A DNA stretch of 64,000 nucleotides from Cymodocea nodosa (lineage: Eukaryota > Streptophyta > Magnoliopsida > Alismatales > Cymodoceaceae), in NCBI GenBank assembly GCA_036874045.1, contig CM072335.1, forward strand, positions 13,784,001 through 13,848,000, written 5' to 3'. The translations under genes and the position numbers were made by a program. The notes under the pieces are model-generated. The model did not search any database. It had not been told where the DNA came from and saw only the letters and a program-made list of their open reading frames with translations. Numbering within the stretch: position 1 is the stretch's first letter; each line of letters opens with the position of its first letter. Shown piece by piece: positions 22,859-35,130 of this stretch.

Positions 22859-22942
22859 GATCAAACTATCCCTATACATCAAACGAAAAATCTTTTCAGG
22901 GATCAAACTATCCCTACACATCAAAAGAAAAATCTTTTTAGG
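22859..22942 (+). repeat. 42-bp tandem repeat downstream of the TATA box
   Basis: Two units of 42 bp each beginning GATCAAACTATCCCTA, plus a partial third (GATCAAAAACACC). Within each unit, GGGATC...ATCCCT can pair. The same arrangement is in C (units start at 59484, 59526 and 59569). It lies in the transcribed R/U5 part of SIRE-type LTRs. Confidence 0.75.
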
Positions 22943-23569
22943 GATCAAAAACACCTCTTCGAGAAAAAGCTCTCAGGTGGATGAAAGTTCAATGAAGTAG
23001 AAAAAGGTAAGATATATGTCATTGAAGATTTGAAATCTCAAATGGAAGAAGATTCAGTGAAGCATAAAAAGGTAAGATATACGTCATTGAAGATTTAAAG
23101 TATCAGAAGAAAGCAAATTCGGTGAAGTAGAGAAAGACAAGATATTCGTCACTGAAGAATTGCTGAAGAAGAAAGAAAAAGAGAAGAAGAAAGATCTTAA
23201 ATAGGGAGAAATGCTTTAAATTCCACAAATTAGTTTTCTCTATTTGTAGTTATGAAATTGTATAGATGAAACATGGTATCGATATATAATTGCAGCTATA
23301 ATTTCTGAGGAGAATTGAATTGTATATTGTAATTGAAACCTTGAATAAAAATGATTTTATGAAAACAATGTCTCAACTTGTTTTTAAGTTTTAAAGTTTC
23401 AATTATATTTGAAAATGTTGAAAAACACAATTCACCCCCCTCTTGTGTAGCCATACGATCCTACATTCTGTATTAATTGATGTTTTCAATTTCTTTTCAC
23501 AAGCAATAATAATTGAGCAAATATGATTACTTTCACTCAGCACACATCATCAAAACAAAATACTCAACA

Positions 23570-24111
23570 ATCTCCCCCTTTTTGATGATGACAAAACCAT
23601 ATTAAATTAATTATGAAATATATTTAACTCAACAAAGCACCTTCGTTGGGTTAACTTTTAATTCAACAAACAAGTTTGTTGACTTAAGTTCACTTAAGCT
23701 TATTTCTATTGTTTGTGTAAAATTCCACTCTCAGAAATAAAACATTCAAATGTCAATAATTACATAAGTATCTTCAGATTTTAATAACCACATAATTATC
23801 TTTCAGATTACATTATCATCTGTCATAACCACTTAAAGATTATCTCCCTTTATAATATATGTAATTTAAAATCATAATCATCTTCTTCATTTGAATTTTT
23901 AATATTTAACATTTCTCCCCCTTTTGTCATTAATCAAAAAGATGATTACACAATATATAAATCAAGAGATATATTTACAATGAAACTTTCTATAAACATG
24001 AATAAGAATTGAACCATTTACAGAAAAATGTATTGTTCAATGAATCAAACAAGAAATACAAACATTACATTTTGTATTCAAAAACAAGCAAACAGACAAA
24101 TGACTTGACAT
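23570..24111 (-). other. A1 polypurine tract and 3' untranslated region
   Basis: PPT AAAAAGGGGGAGAT (minus strand) at 23570-23583, next to the LTR. A second tract, AAAAGGGGGAGAAATG, is near 23911-23927. A GTTGAGTTAA-type inverted motif lies at 23614-23700. No coding frame. Confidence 0.7.
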
Positions 24112-24980
24112 TTATCTATTCCTCCTAAGTATATCACTTATAGCATTATAGATTTTATCTCCTAGATGCCTAATATCATTTCTGATGTCATTAAGCACTA
24201 CATCTAAGTTAGGAGGTAGCTAGGGTTGTTGTTCTACTTGAACTGAATAACTTGGCTGTTGTGGTTGTATATGTTCTATACAATCAGGTTGTTGTTGTTG
24301 TCATTGAGGTTGATGCATAGACTGGAATTTTTGCAAATCTTTTACACTAAAAGCTCTCATGCCTTTAGTTTTAGAGGGCTAGTTGGATAAAATCAATTGG
24401 CTTGCAAGGAGTCTACATACAGCATCACCATAAAATAACTTTAAACTCATATGCTATAGTTGAAAAGTGAAAACATCAAACCAATTGATTTGAATTCTAT
24501 TCAGCAGGCCATAAGTTGCATATAAACAACTTCTGTTGACTTCCATATTGTGTCCAACTCTCTGAAATAAATTGGCATGCAATACATTTGCAATAAACCT
24601 TGCCTCTACATTCAGATTTTCCATTAATCTTAGTTCAGTATATACATCTGGAATTTTTGATAAAGACTGAATATTTTATTCCAGTTGTCTAATCATGTCA
24701 AATCTGTTAATTACAACAACACCTTCATTCTTCAATCCCAAAACTTCAAAAATTAATTCAAGAGACAATGTGAACTCCTGTTGATTTATTTAAGTTTTCA
24801 GTATATTTTCATTCTTGACCAGATTGCTATAAAAAGTTGCAATAAGCTCTTTGCATTGCTTCCTTTTCATTCCATTTGGCAATAATTGAATGAGGCCTTG
24901 AAACTCAAATAGATCTCTTATTTCCATCAAATTTCTGAATTTTATTAGACAAGCATGCAGAATCTAACATGTAATCTGAC
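24112..24980 (-). pseudogene. Env-position accessory ORF of A1, C-terminal part
   Basis: Broken frame matching the C-terminal half of the ORFs at 28150-30416 and 55555-57815. Readable motifs are IRDLFEFQGLIQL, LGLKNEGVVV, NRIQINWFDVF, a Gln-rich tract (24240-24300) and LGDKIYNAISDILRR at the end. Stops occur every 30-100 residues. The N-terminal half is absent: the frame runs straight into integrase sequence at about 24985, which marks a deletion that took the rest of this ORF together with RT/RNase H. Confidence 0.75.
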
Positions 24981-24984
24981 ATGT

Positions 24985-26075
24985 GATGAAGAATAACGCC
25001 AATTTCTCTAATTTTCCTCAATATTCTCATCAACATCTGAAGGTACACCACTTCCATCATTAGTTAGATCATTTAAGTTCATATTTTTTATTTTCTCAGA
25101 TAAATCTTCAATCTCTCTATTGATCTCTTCTTTTGGAAAATTGATCATATCATTATTATCAACTTTAGATTGAGATTTTCTAAAAGAATTTTCATTGAAG
25201 CTTACATGGAGGGTTTCTTCAATAGTTCTAGAAGTTTTATTATATACTCTATAGGCTTTACTTCTAATAGAGTAACCTACAAAAATTCCTTCATCCGCTT
25301 TGGCTTGAAATTTATCCCTTTTATCCATAGTATTAAGAATAAAACACTTGCAGCCAAATGGTTTTATATAGGAAATTTTTAGAACCCTATCAAACATAAT
25401 TTCAAAAGGAGTTTTATTAACAAGAGGTCTTAAATGACTTCTGTTAATAATATAACAAGTTGTATTTACTACTTCAGCCCAAAGATTTTAAGGTAATTTA
25501 TGTTCATTCAACATAGTTCTGGCCATTTCCTGAAGTGATCTATTCTTTCTCTCAACAACATCATTTTGAGACGGTGCTCTTGGAAAAGAAAATATGTGAT
25601 CAATGTCATGATCTATACAGTAATTATTCATTGGATCATTATCAAATTCAGTACCATGATCACTCTTGAGTTTTTGAACAGAGACACTTTGTTCATTTTG
25701 AATAAGATTGCAAAGCATTTTAAACTTTTCAAAAACTTCTGTCTTAGATGCTACAAAATACACCCAAGTGTATCTAGAGAAGTCATCCACTAAAACAAAT
25801 ACATATTGTTTACCACCAAGACTCATGATTCTTGTTGGTCTAAATAGATCCATATGTATAAGTTCTAAGACTCTTTTGCTTGATATATCAGTTTTGGATT
25901 TAAAAGAGTTTTTATGAAGTTTACCTAACTCACATGTATCACACATAAAGTCCTTTGAGTATTTAATCTTTGGTAAACCTCTCACTAAATGATTTCTAGA
26001 TAGTTTATGTAACAGTTTCATATTTATATGTCCAATCCTTCTATGCCACAGATATGCATCACTAGTTTCAGCTAG
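24985..26075 (-). pseudogene. Copia integrase fragment of A1
   Basis: SIRE-type integrase. The zinc part has FMCDTCELGK, the core has HMDLFRP, SDHGTEFDND and NDVVERKNRSLQEMARTML, and the C-terminal part has KPFGCKCF and VGYSIRSKAYRVYN. The frame is open over 25488-26021 and 25008-25397, with a stop in between. In the third motif the family Asn-Gly is Asn-Asp (QNDVVE), but the catalytic Glu is kept. A2 interrupts it at 26076, in the GAG-pre-integrase region. Confidence 0.88.
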
Positions 26076-26620
26076 TGTAGGATCGTATGGCTACACAAGA
26101 GGGGGGTGAATTGTGTATCTTTAATATTTTCTGAAATATAATTGAAACTTTAAATCTCAAAAACAAGTCGAGACAATGTTTTCATAAAATCATTTTTATA
26201 CAAGGTTTCAATTACAATATACAATTCAATTCTCCTCAGAAATTGTAGATGCAATTATATTTCGATACCATGTATCATCTAAACAATTTCATAACTACAA
26301 ACAGAGAAAACTAATTTGCGAAATTTAAAACTTTTATCCCTATTTGAGATCTTTCTTCTTCTTCTTTTTCTTATTCAGTGACGAATATCTTGTCTTTCAT
26401 GCTTCACCGAATTTGCTTTCTTCTGATACTTCAAATCTTCAGTGATGAAAATCTTACATTTTAATGCTTCACTGAACTTTCTTCCACTTGAGAGATTTTC
26501 CCCGAGAAGGTGTTTTTGATCCCTGAAAAAGATTTTTCTTTTGGTATGCAGGGATGGTTTGATCCTTGAAAAGATTTTTCGTTTTGTGTGCAAGGATAAA
26601 TTGATCAATGAGAATTCTAT

Positions 26621-26630
26621 GCCTTTTATA
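26621..26630 (-). promoter_or_regulatory. TATA box of A2 3' LTR
   Basis: Minus strand TATAAAAGGC; in the 5' LTR the identical word is at 38157-38166. It is upstream of the GATCAA tandem units of the leader. Confidence 0.7.
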
Positions 26631-27054
26631 CTGTATCTTCATTTCATGCATATCCTTCACGTTTAACCACTACCAATTTTCCACTTCTCCACGTCTTTAC
26701 TTTTTCCTTCATCGAAACACACACGTTCTAACCCACGTTTATATTTCGAATTTCCTTTAATCATCAGTCTTGGATCTCTGAAAAATTTCCTGCAAAATAA
26801 ACTTTCTCGTCCAAAAATTTTTCATTAATGTAATAAGAACTTGTTACTTTAATGTTAACTAAACGAGTAACACAAGTATATATATAACTTAACGTTTCTA
26901 ACTTAACAAGTTCCTCATGTGCCATTTCACGTGACAAGTACTGTAGCTAACTCAACGAACTAGGTCTGTGGTGTTATGATAACTCAACGAACCATTTTCG
27001 TTGTGTTATGATAACTCAACGAACCAGTAATAAACAAATGTTTTTATAATAAGA

Positions 27055-27430
27055 ATTTTACCACGTGCAAAAATAACAACTTAAGTTTATAACGCTAACC
27101 TAACGTGTTGCCTTAGTGTTCAATATAGCAACTCAACGCGTTTAGTTATGTTAACTTAACGAGTTAAACATGTGCACCTCACGTGATACAATACAACATT
27201 CGTAACTTATAATTTCACCACGTGTATAACACTAACTTAACGAGTTCGTCTCTTCTTTTACTCACTAACTTAACAAGTTATCACGTGACCTATTTTAACC
27301 TTTAAGCCTCTAACTTAACGAGTTCTCACGTGACCTCTATACAAACAAAACTCTAACTTAACGAGTTGTCTAAACGTGCACTATTCATGATATAGTAGAT
27401 ATAACATTAAAACATATCATGTTTTTCAAT
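27055..27430 (-). promoter_or_regulatory. G-box-rich U3 cassette of SIRE LTR
   Basis: Five CACGTG palindromes in 271 bp alternate with words of the type CTAACTTAACGAGTT. This is the copia copy of the block found in the gypsy LTR at 9020-9400. Other copies are at 19120-19500, 38590-38812, 39890-40260, 50750-51120 and 58560-58860. Binding by bZIP/bHLH factors is plausible from the G-box core but not shown. Confidence 0.75.
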
Positions 27431-27644
27431 AAAAACACACGTTAATATAACGTTTAGCTAAATGAGAAATTAATGCAACGAAACGACTAGATATTAACTT
27501 CAGATCCAATACAGACAAGTATTTATATCAATAAGCTTTTTCGGTATTAATTGATGATTTTAATTTCTTTTCACAAGCAATAGTAATTGAGGAAATATGA
27601 TTATTTTCATTCAGCACACATCATCAAAACAAAAATACTCAACA

Positions 27645-28149
27645 ATCTCCCCCTTTTTGATGATGACAAAACCATATTAAATCAATTATGAAATATGTTT
27701 AACTCAACAAAGCACCTTCGTTGGGTTAACTTTTAATTCAACAAACTTGTTTGTTGACTTAAGTTCACTTAAGCTTATTTCTATTATTTGTGTAAATTTT
27801 ACCTCTTAGAACTAAAACTCTCAGATGTCAATAATTATATAAGTATCAGTTTTCTAATTATCATCTGTCATATTACAATAACCATTTAAATAAATAGCAT
27901 CTCCTTTTATAATATATATATGCAATTAAGATCATAATCATCTTTTTTATAATATTTCTCCCATTTTTTGTCATTAATCAAAAAGATAATTACAGAGAAT
28001 ATATATATGTATATAAGAGATATAATTACAACAACTCTTTCTGTAAACAAGAATAATAATTGAACACATTTACAGAAAAATGTATTGTTCAATGAATCAA
28101 ACAAGTAATACAAACATTACATTTTGTATTTAGAAACAAATAAAAACAG
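27645..28149 (-). other. A2 polypurine tract and 3' untranslated region
   Basis: PPT AAAAAGGGGGAGAT on the minus strand (27645-27658). A second purine tract is near 27955-27970, slightly damaged (AAAAAATGGGAGAAA). A hairpin of TTAACTCAAC/GTTGGGTTAA is at 27699-27730. Noncoding. Confidence 0.75.
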
Positions 28150-30416
28150 TTATCGACCCCTCCTAAGTATATCACTTATAGCATTACATATTTTATCTCC
28201 TAGATGCCTAATATCATTTCTGATGTCGTTAAGCACTACATCTAAGTCAGGAGGTAGTTGGGTTTGCTGTTCTGCTTGAACTGAATAACTTTGTTGTTGT
28301 TGTTGTATATGGTCTATATCAGGTTGTTGTTGTTGTTGTCGTTGAGGTTTATGCATGGCTTGGAATTTTTGCAAATCTTTGACACTAAATGCTCTCATGC
28401 CTTTAGTTTCAAAGGGCCAGTCAGATAAATTCAATTGGCTTGCTATGAGTCAACATACAGCATCACCATAAAATAACTTTGAACTTATATGCTATAGTTG
28501 AGAAGTGAAAACATCAAACCAATTGATTTGAATTCTATTCAGCAAGCTATAAGTTGCATATAAACAACTTCTACTGACTTCCATATTGTGTCCAACTCTC
28601 TAAAATAAATTTGCATGCAATATATTTGCAATAAACCTTGCCTCTACATTCAGATTTTCCATTAATCTCATTTCAGAATATACATCTGGAATTTTTGATA
28701 AAGACTGAATGTTCCATTCTAGTTGTCTTATTATGTCAAATCTGTTGGTAACAACAACACCTTCATTCTTTAATCCTAAAACTTCAAAAATGAACTCAGG
28801 AGACAATATAAACTCCTTTTCATTTATTTGAGTTTTCAAAAAATTTTGATTCTTGACCAGATTGCTATAAAAAGATGTAATAAGCTCTGTGTATTGCTTC
28901 CATTTCGTTCCTACTGGCAAGAATTTAATGAGGCCTTGAAACTCAAACAGATCTCTTATTTCCATCAAATTTCTGAATTTTATTGGACGAGCATGTAGAA
29001 TCTGACATGTAATCAGATTACTGTATTTTTGCAATGCTTCTTCAAATCTAAAATGAATTGCATTACCTTGAATTTTTAATATTGTACACAAAGAAGGTGA
29101 TACCTGAAGCCGTGATTCAGAGTTTAATTCATCTTCAGGAACCTCTTCTTCAAAATGAATGTCATGTTGTTCCTCTTCCAAAATATTATCTTGAAGCTGC
29201 TCAGGTAAGCTTGATTCTTCAACTTCAACAGTGTTAGGAACATTGTCAATATGCGCAACATTCATTTGTTTAGTCTCTATAGAATGTTCAAAGTACAATT
29301 TTTCCACAAATTCTACAGCTGGTGTATCTGTCTATAATTGTTCATTTTGTTCAACAGATATTTCCATTGATTCATGTTGTGAATTCTCAAACTCTGCTTC
29401 TATAGATTCTGTAGAAGGCTGGTTAACTTTTAGCTCTTTTGGAGTCTTAACATTTTCAATATCTGCTACTCTAGACAAATCAGTCTTTGAACTAGTTACT
29501 ACCTCAACATTGTCAATTATATCTGCAATAACTTGTTCAATGTCAGGTGCCTAATGCTCTGATTTGTCAATTTCTGCATCATCAGGACTTGTACTAATAG
29601 AAAAACTTGAGCTCATATTTGACTTGGATTTCTTCTCAAGTTTTCTAGCAAGGGAAAATAAAGTCTCATTATCTTCATCAGTTTTAGTGTATTCGGAACT
29701 GATGAGTTTATCATATGCATAATAAGGTACAATGTCTAGACATACATTGTCCTTTGGAAATAAATTTTCATCTGATTTTCCTTTTTCAATAGACTTTGTT
29801 TTCTTAGACATAATTTTTCTGACTTTCCTTCTTCTATAACATTTTTGTTTCTCCTTTTCAAGTATTACAGTTTTCTTTTCAAATTGCTCCATAAAAGTTT
29901 TCTGCTTTAATTCTTCTAAGGCACTTTCTATTGCAACGGCCTTTCAAACATTGTCAACTTTTGTTTTGTCTACAGCAATATCTGATTCTACTTGTTTTGA
30001 ATATAAAGGAGTAGGGATAGCTGATTCATGCTCTTTCTCAAATACATGTAGTCTTGTACCGTTTATAGGAGTTTGAGGAGTTCTATTTGATGAACCTATA
30101 CCTTTTTCCAAATATTTTGCATATTGTTCCAAAAATGCAATCTCAGCACATTTCATTCTGTATTCTCTATCAAATTTACTTCGAATACTCATGTATGTAA
30201 TATTTGCATCAGTATGTTGAAGTTCTTGTCTAACTTCATCTAATATATCTTGAGAAAAGAAGTAATCTCTATAAAGTTCTTCTAACCTTTTGTCCACTCG
30301 AAATATTTTCTTGAACCAAGTACATGGAACTTCATCATTCTCTATTTCTTTTCCTTTTGCATCTCTTCTGCTTTTGACTTTTCCTCTGCCATGACCTTTG
30401 TAGAACTTGGAGACCA
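28150..30416 (-). pseudogene. Env-position accessory ORF of A2
   Basis: Large ORF downstream of RNase H on the same strand. Original length would be about 755 aa. The N-terminus is basic (MVSKFYKGHGRGK), then FKKIFRVDKRL; the middle is acidic and Ser/Glu-rich; the conserved C-terminal third has MEIRDLFEFQG, EVLGLKNEG and NRIQINWFDVF; a Gln-rich stretch follows and the end is LGDKICNAISDILRRGR. Compared with the copy in C, the stops in A2 sit where C has Gln codons (for example EHQ, NLFQ, SQLQ), so the frame was once continuous. No signal peptide or transmembrane segment is visible, so it is not a recognisable envelope protein. Function unknown. Confidence 0.8.
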
Positions 30417-32046
30417 TCTTCGCAGGTTGTAACAGCAACAAGCGGAAAAGATTTTCTTGACAAGGTTTACAAATAACCTAAGTCCCCGTGTAAGAAGTGT
30501 TTAAATAGGGTTTTTAGGCGTATAACTCAACGTGAAGAGAAGTCGGGTTTAGAAATTAAATAAATATTGAATAAAGTTTATTCAATCAAGGTACCCGAAA
30601 TATTCAAGTATAACTCATTGAGTTAACTAACCTAACGAGTAAAACGCTGTCTAGAGGGAGTGTTACACGTTACCTTATCTAACATAACGTCTAGTTAGTA
30701 CACTTAAAACAATTTTCGGATGCTTCCAACTGAAACGTTCCGAAAACAACACACATGCTAAAACTTAACATTATCTTGAGAACATAGTAAACTATTTGAA
30801 CATTTTGTCCTTTGAATCTAAAATAGTTTATTTGTCTTTTTAAATTATTTCATCAAGATTTTAAGAGGACATTAATTCAAATTAACTAAAATTTGTATTT
30901 TAAATTATATTAATCTGTTTTTGACATTTTTAATGCTCCCCCTACAAATATACTTCAAATATATTCAATCAAAATACAAAATATACTTGTAGTGACAATA
31001 GATGTTAAGTATAACTATACTTTTACATTTTCTTTTCAGAGACTTCCGTTATCCTGACATCATCAAAAATGATTTCCAGAATCAATTCCTATTGTATATG
31101 AATCAAAACACAACTTTGAACTCAATTCAATTAATTCAAGGAGAATAAAAGAATGTATCTCAAATAAACGTTTTCAAAAGTACTAATGTTGATTCAATAA
31201 ATCAGTAGTCATATTAGTATAAACTATATGCGATTCAAAGATATCTGTAATTAATAAAACAACTTTTTCTTTTCAAAACAGTAAATATTGATAATTTTCT
31301 TTAAAAGTTAGTTTGAAAAGCTTGAATCATACAAGAGCTTTCTAATGTACCCGTGTAATGAGCTTTCAGTCAACAATCTCAGATCTGATCAGGACCTTAG
31401 GTTGCCAGATTTAAAGAATCCTTTTTCAGGACAACAATCCCTACATACCTATCTGCTCAAGTACAAAAGGCTCGTGATCAAACTGATCAATAAACTCTCA
31501 AAGATTTTTACTTTGTAAGCACTTTTCATTTTAAGCACAGTATATATGTATTCCATTAATACACATGCAATAAAACACAAATCTCATACAATTTTTACTT
31601 CTATGATTGTATTGAGAATATGAATCAGTTTCAATAAGCTTATACTTTTGATTAACAGTTTTAAGATGAGTTACATATAACTTATTCTACAAGTTTAATC
31701 AATTAAGTCAAATTTACGCATGATCATATGCATTTTCCTTGATTTAAAGAAAACATTTAATCAAAATTTCAGAATGTCAGAAGTATTTAATGTTTTTCAT
31801 TTACACTTCCACTTAAAATCGTAAAAACTATTAAAATTGATAAACTACTTAAAATCAATAAGATACTACTATGATTTTATAATAAATACATAGTATCTTA
31901 AGTAGCAGTTTAGATATTACTTTAGATATTTATAATAAGTATATAATATCTATGAGGTGAACAACATTATCAATAATATTTATCTTTTTATGTGGAGTTT
32001 AAGCATTTTTTACACATCACATAGCCTACAAATACCTAAATTTAAT
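30417..32046 (-). other. Spacer between RNase H and the accessory ORF of A2
   Basis: About 1.6 kb, AT-rich and without a coding frame. It contains TCAACG/GAGTTA motifs and CGGAACG words at 30520-30770, then a purine tract TGTAGGGGGAGCATT (minus strand, near 30935-30950). This could hold an internal promoter or splice acceptor that expresses the downstream ORF; nothing proves it. The corresponding part of C is at 54498-55554. Confidence 0.5.
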
Positions 32047-35000
32047 CTAATGTTGCATAATGTATTTTCGTCTAGAGGTTTTTGTAAATATATCAGCTAA
32101 TTGATTTTTACTAGACACAAATTCTAATTTAATTTTTCCTTTAATTACGTTATCTCTTAGAAAATGATGTCTAACCTCTATATGCTTTGCTCTTGAATGT
32201 AATACAGGATTTTTGAAAAGATTTATTACAGAACTACTGTCACAATAAATCTCAGTTGTATCATAAGATAATCCAAAATCTTCTAAAGTTTGCCTTATCC
32301 ACAGAATCTGAGTGCAATACAGTGCAGCAACAACATATTCAGCTTCTGTAGTAGAAAGTGCTACACAGTTTTGCTTTTTACTAAACCATGACACCAAATT
32401 ATTTCCCAATAATTGACATGTGCCACTAGTACTCTTTCTATCAGATTTAGATCCTACATAATCAGCATCAATATATCCTATAAGATCTATTGAACTATCC
32501 TTAGAATAATATAGTCCAAAATTTTTAGTTCCTTGTATATATCTAAATATTCTTTTAACTGCAATTAAGTGTGATTCCTTAGGATTAGATTGAAATCTAG
32601 CATAAACACACACAGCAAACATAATATCAGGTCTACTAGCTGTCAAATAAAGTAAAGAACCAATCATACTTCTGTATTTTCTTTGATCTATAGATTTTCC
32701 TATGTCATCAATATCTAACTTTAAAGTAGTACTCATAGGAGTTCCTCGAATCCTTGTATCATTAAAATTAAATTTCTTAAGCATTTCATCTACATATTTT
32801 TCCTGATTTAAAAATATACCTTTATCCATTTGCTTAATTTGAAGTCCTAGAAAATATGAAAGTTCTCCTATCATACTCATTTCAAACTGATTAGTCATCT
32901 CTTCAGAGAATATTTCTATCAACTTATCAGAGGTTGCTCCAAAGATTATATCATCCACGTATTTTTGAACAACAATCTGATCTTTACCATCTCTCTTAAT
33001 AAATAGAGTATGATCCACTTTTCCCATGATATAGCCTTTTTCTATTAAAAAAGTAGACAATCTTTCATACCATGATCTAGGTGCTTGCTTCAAACCATAT
33101 AAGGCTTTCTTCAATTTATACATAAAGTCAGGATTTTTAATATCTTCAAATCCAGGTGGTTGTTTTACATAGACTTCTTCACTAATTAAACCATTTAGAA
33201 ATGCACTCTTTACATCCATTTGATATAATTTAAAATCCATATAACAAGCATAGGCCAATAATATTCTAATACTTTCTAACCTAGCCACAGGAGCAAATGT
33301 TTCATCATAATCTAATCCTTCTTCCTGTGTATACCCTTGTGCAACTAATCTAGCTTTATTCCTTATAATTTGACCAGTTTCGTTAGTTTTGTTTCTAAAG
33401 ATCCACTTTGTACCTATTATGGACTAATTTTCTGATGGAGAAACTAATTCCCGTATATCATTTCTGATGAATTGATTTAGTTCTTCTTGCATTGCCACTA
33501 TCCAATTTTCATCAGATAATGCTTCTTGTATATTCCTTGGTTCCACCATAGAAAAAAACATACACATACTATTTAAATTTACTGAAGCTCTAGTTTTAAC
33601 TCCCTCATTAATATTACCAATGACTTAAGTAATGGGATGTGATAAAGAATAACGCCAATTTCTCTGATTTTCCTCAATATTCTCATCAACATCTGAAAGT
33701 CCATCACTTTCATCATTAGTTTGATCATTTAAGTTCATATTTTTGATTTTCTCAAATAAATCATCAATCTCTCTATTGATCTCTAACTCATTTGGAAAAT
33801 TGATCATATCATCATTATCAGCTTTAGATTGAGATTCTCTAAGAGAATTTTCATTGAAGCTTACATGGAGGGTTTCTTCAATAGTCCTAGAAGTCTTGTT
33901 ATATACTCTATAGGCTTTACTTCTAGTAGAGTAACCTACTAAAATTCCTTCATCCGATTTAGCTTGAAATTTATCCCTTTTATCCTTAGTATTAAAAATA
34001 AAACACTTGCAACCAAATGGTTTCATATAGGAAATTTTTGGAACCCTATTAAACATAATTTCAAAAGGAGTTTTATTAACATGAGGTCTTAAATGACTTC
34101 TGTTAATAACATAACAAGTTGTATTTACTGCTTCAGCCCAAACATTTTGAGGTAACTTATGTTCATTCAACATAGTTCTGGCCATTTCTTGAAGTGATCT
34201 ATTCTTTCTCTCAACAACACCATTTTGACACGGTGCTCTTGGAAAAGAAAATCTGTGATCAATGCCATGCTCATTACAATAGTTATCCATTTGATCATTA
34301 TCAAATTCAGTTCCATGATCACTCCTAAGTTTTTAAATAGAGACACTTTGCTCATTTTGAACAAAATTCCAAAACATTTTAAATTTTTCAAAAACTTCTG
34401 TCTTAGATGCTAGAAAATATACCCAAGTGTATCTAGAGAAGTCATCTACTAAAACAAATACATACCGTTTACCACCAAGACTCATGATTCTTGTTGGTCC
34501 AAATAGATCCATATGTATAAGTTCTAAGACTCTCTTGCTTGAAATATCAGTTTTGGATTTAAAAGAGTTTTTGTGAAGTTTACCAAACTCACATGCATCA
34601 CACATAAAGTTTTTTGAGTATTTAATCTTTGGTAAACCTCTCACTAAATGTTTTCTAGATAGTTTATGTAACAGTTTCATATTTATATGCTCAATCCTTC
34701 TATGCCAAAGATATGCATCACTACTTTCAGCTAGCAAACATGAATTTAAATCAACTGCACCAAAAGGTAAAGATAAAATACATACAGAACCTTTTCTTTT
34801 AGCAATAAACTTAATTTCATCTGTATTTTTATCAATTATTTTGCATACATTATCTTCAAACACTACATAATATCCATTTTTAGTTAGTTTTATGACACTC
34901 AGCAAATTAAATCCTAGGTTTTCTACATATAGTACATTCAAAATAACACAAGTAGGAGTTATTTGAACATTGCCCATACATATAATTTTATCTTTGCTTT

Positions 35001-35127
35001 TGTTTCCAAATGTTACACTTCCTTTCATGGTATTTGTAAAATTTTGTAATAGACTTTTTTGTCCAGTCATGTGACTTGACGCTCCACTATCCAAGATCCA
35101 TTTTGATGTTGTTTCCTCCTGCAACAC
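32047..35127 (-). pseudogene. Copia pol of A2 (protease, integrase, RT, RNase H)
   Basis: One frame with few interruptions. Protease: WILDSGASSHMTG just after the start. GAG-pre-integrase: LWHRRIEHIN. Integrase: FMCDACEFGK, HMDLFGP, SDHGTEFDND, NGVVERKN (DDE kept). RT (from about 33440): [19 protein letters not shown], the catalytic YVDDIIFGA. RNase [38 protein letters not shown] and ADIFTK. In-frame stops near 34333, 33622 and 33424 all look like CAA/CAG to TAA/TAG changes. Without these, pol would be one polyprotein, as is usual in copia. The RT frame 33288-32047 is open for 413 aa. Confidence 0.93.
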
Positions 35128-35130
35128 AAA

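Larger units (their letters stand above)
19622..23465 (+). mobile_element. Solo SIRE-type LTR S2, itself interrupted
   Basis: A full LTR in the plus orientation: TGTTGAGTATTTTG at 19622 and GATCCTACA at 23465. Flanks are TTCTA and TTCTG, a 4-of-5 target duplication. It holds a gypsy solo LTR at 20359-22543. There is no internal retroelement sequence, so it is a solo LTR from a member of the same family as its host A1, in the opposite orientation. TATA at 22835-22844. Confidence 0.88.
18014..23569 (-). repeat. 3' LTR of A1, interrupted by S2
   Basis: LTR parts are 18014-19621 and 23466-23569. They join across S2 at AAGATTTTCT / TTCTGTATTAATTG, compared with an uninterrupted AAGCTTTTTTTGTATTAATTG at 40380. 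A TATA box (GCCTTTTATA on the plus strand) is at 18654-18663. G-boxes and TCAACG motifs are in U3 (18900-19460). Confidence 0.85.
26076..27644 (-). repeat. 3' LTR of A2
   Basis: A 1,569-bp LTR with TG/CA ends. TATA box at 26621-26630; U3 from there to 27644; R/U5 with the GGGATC tandem units on the other side. U3 has five CACGTG words (27062, 27180, 27219, 27282, 27327). Confidence 0.92.

Noticed and set aside
27907-28113. Open frame of 68 codons with hydrophobic content
   Set aside because: It lies in the 3' untranslated region of A2. The copy in C is changed and shifted, with no sign of selection for protein.
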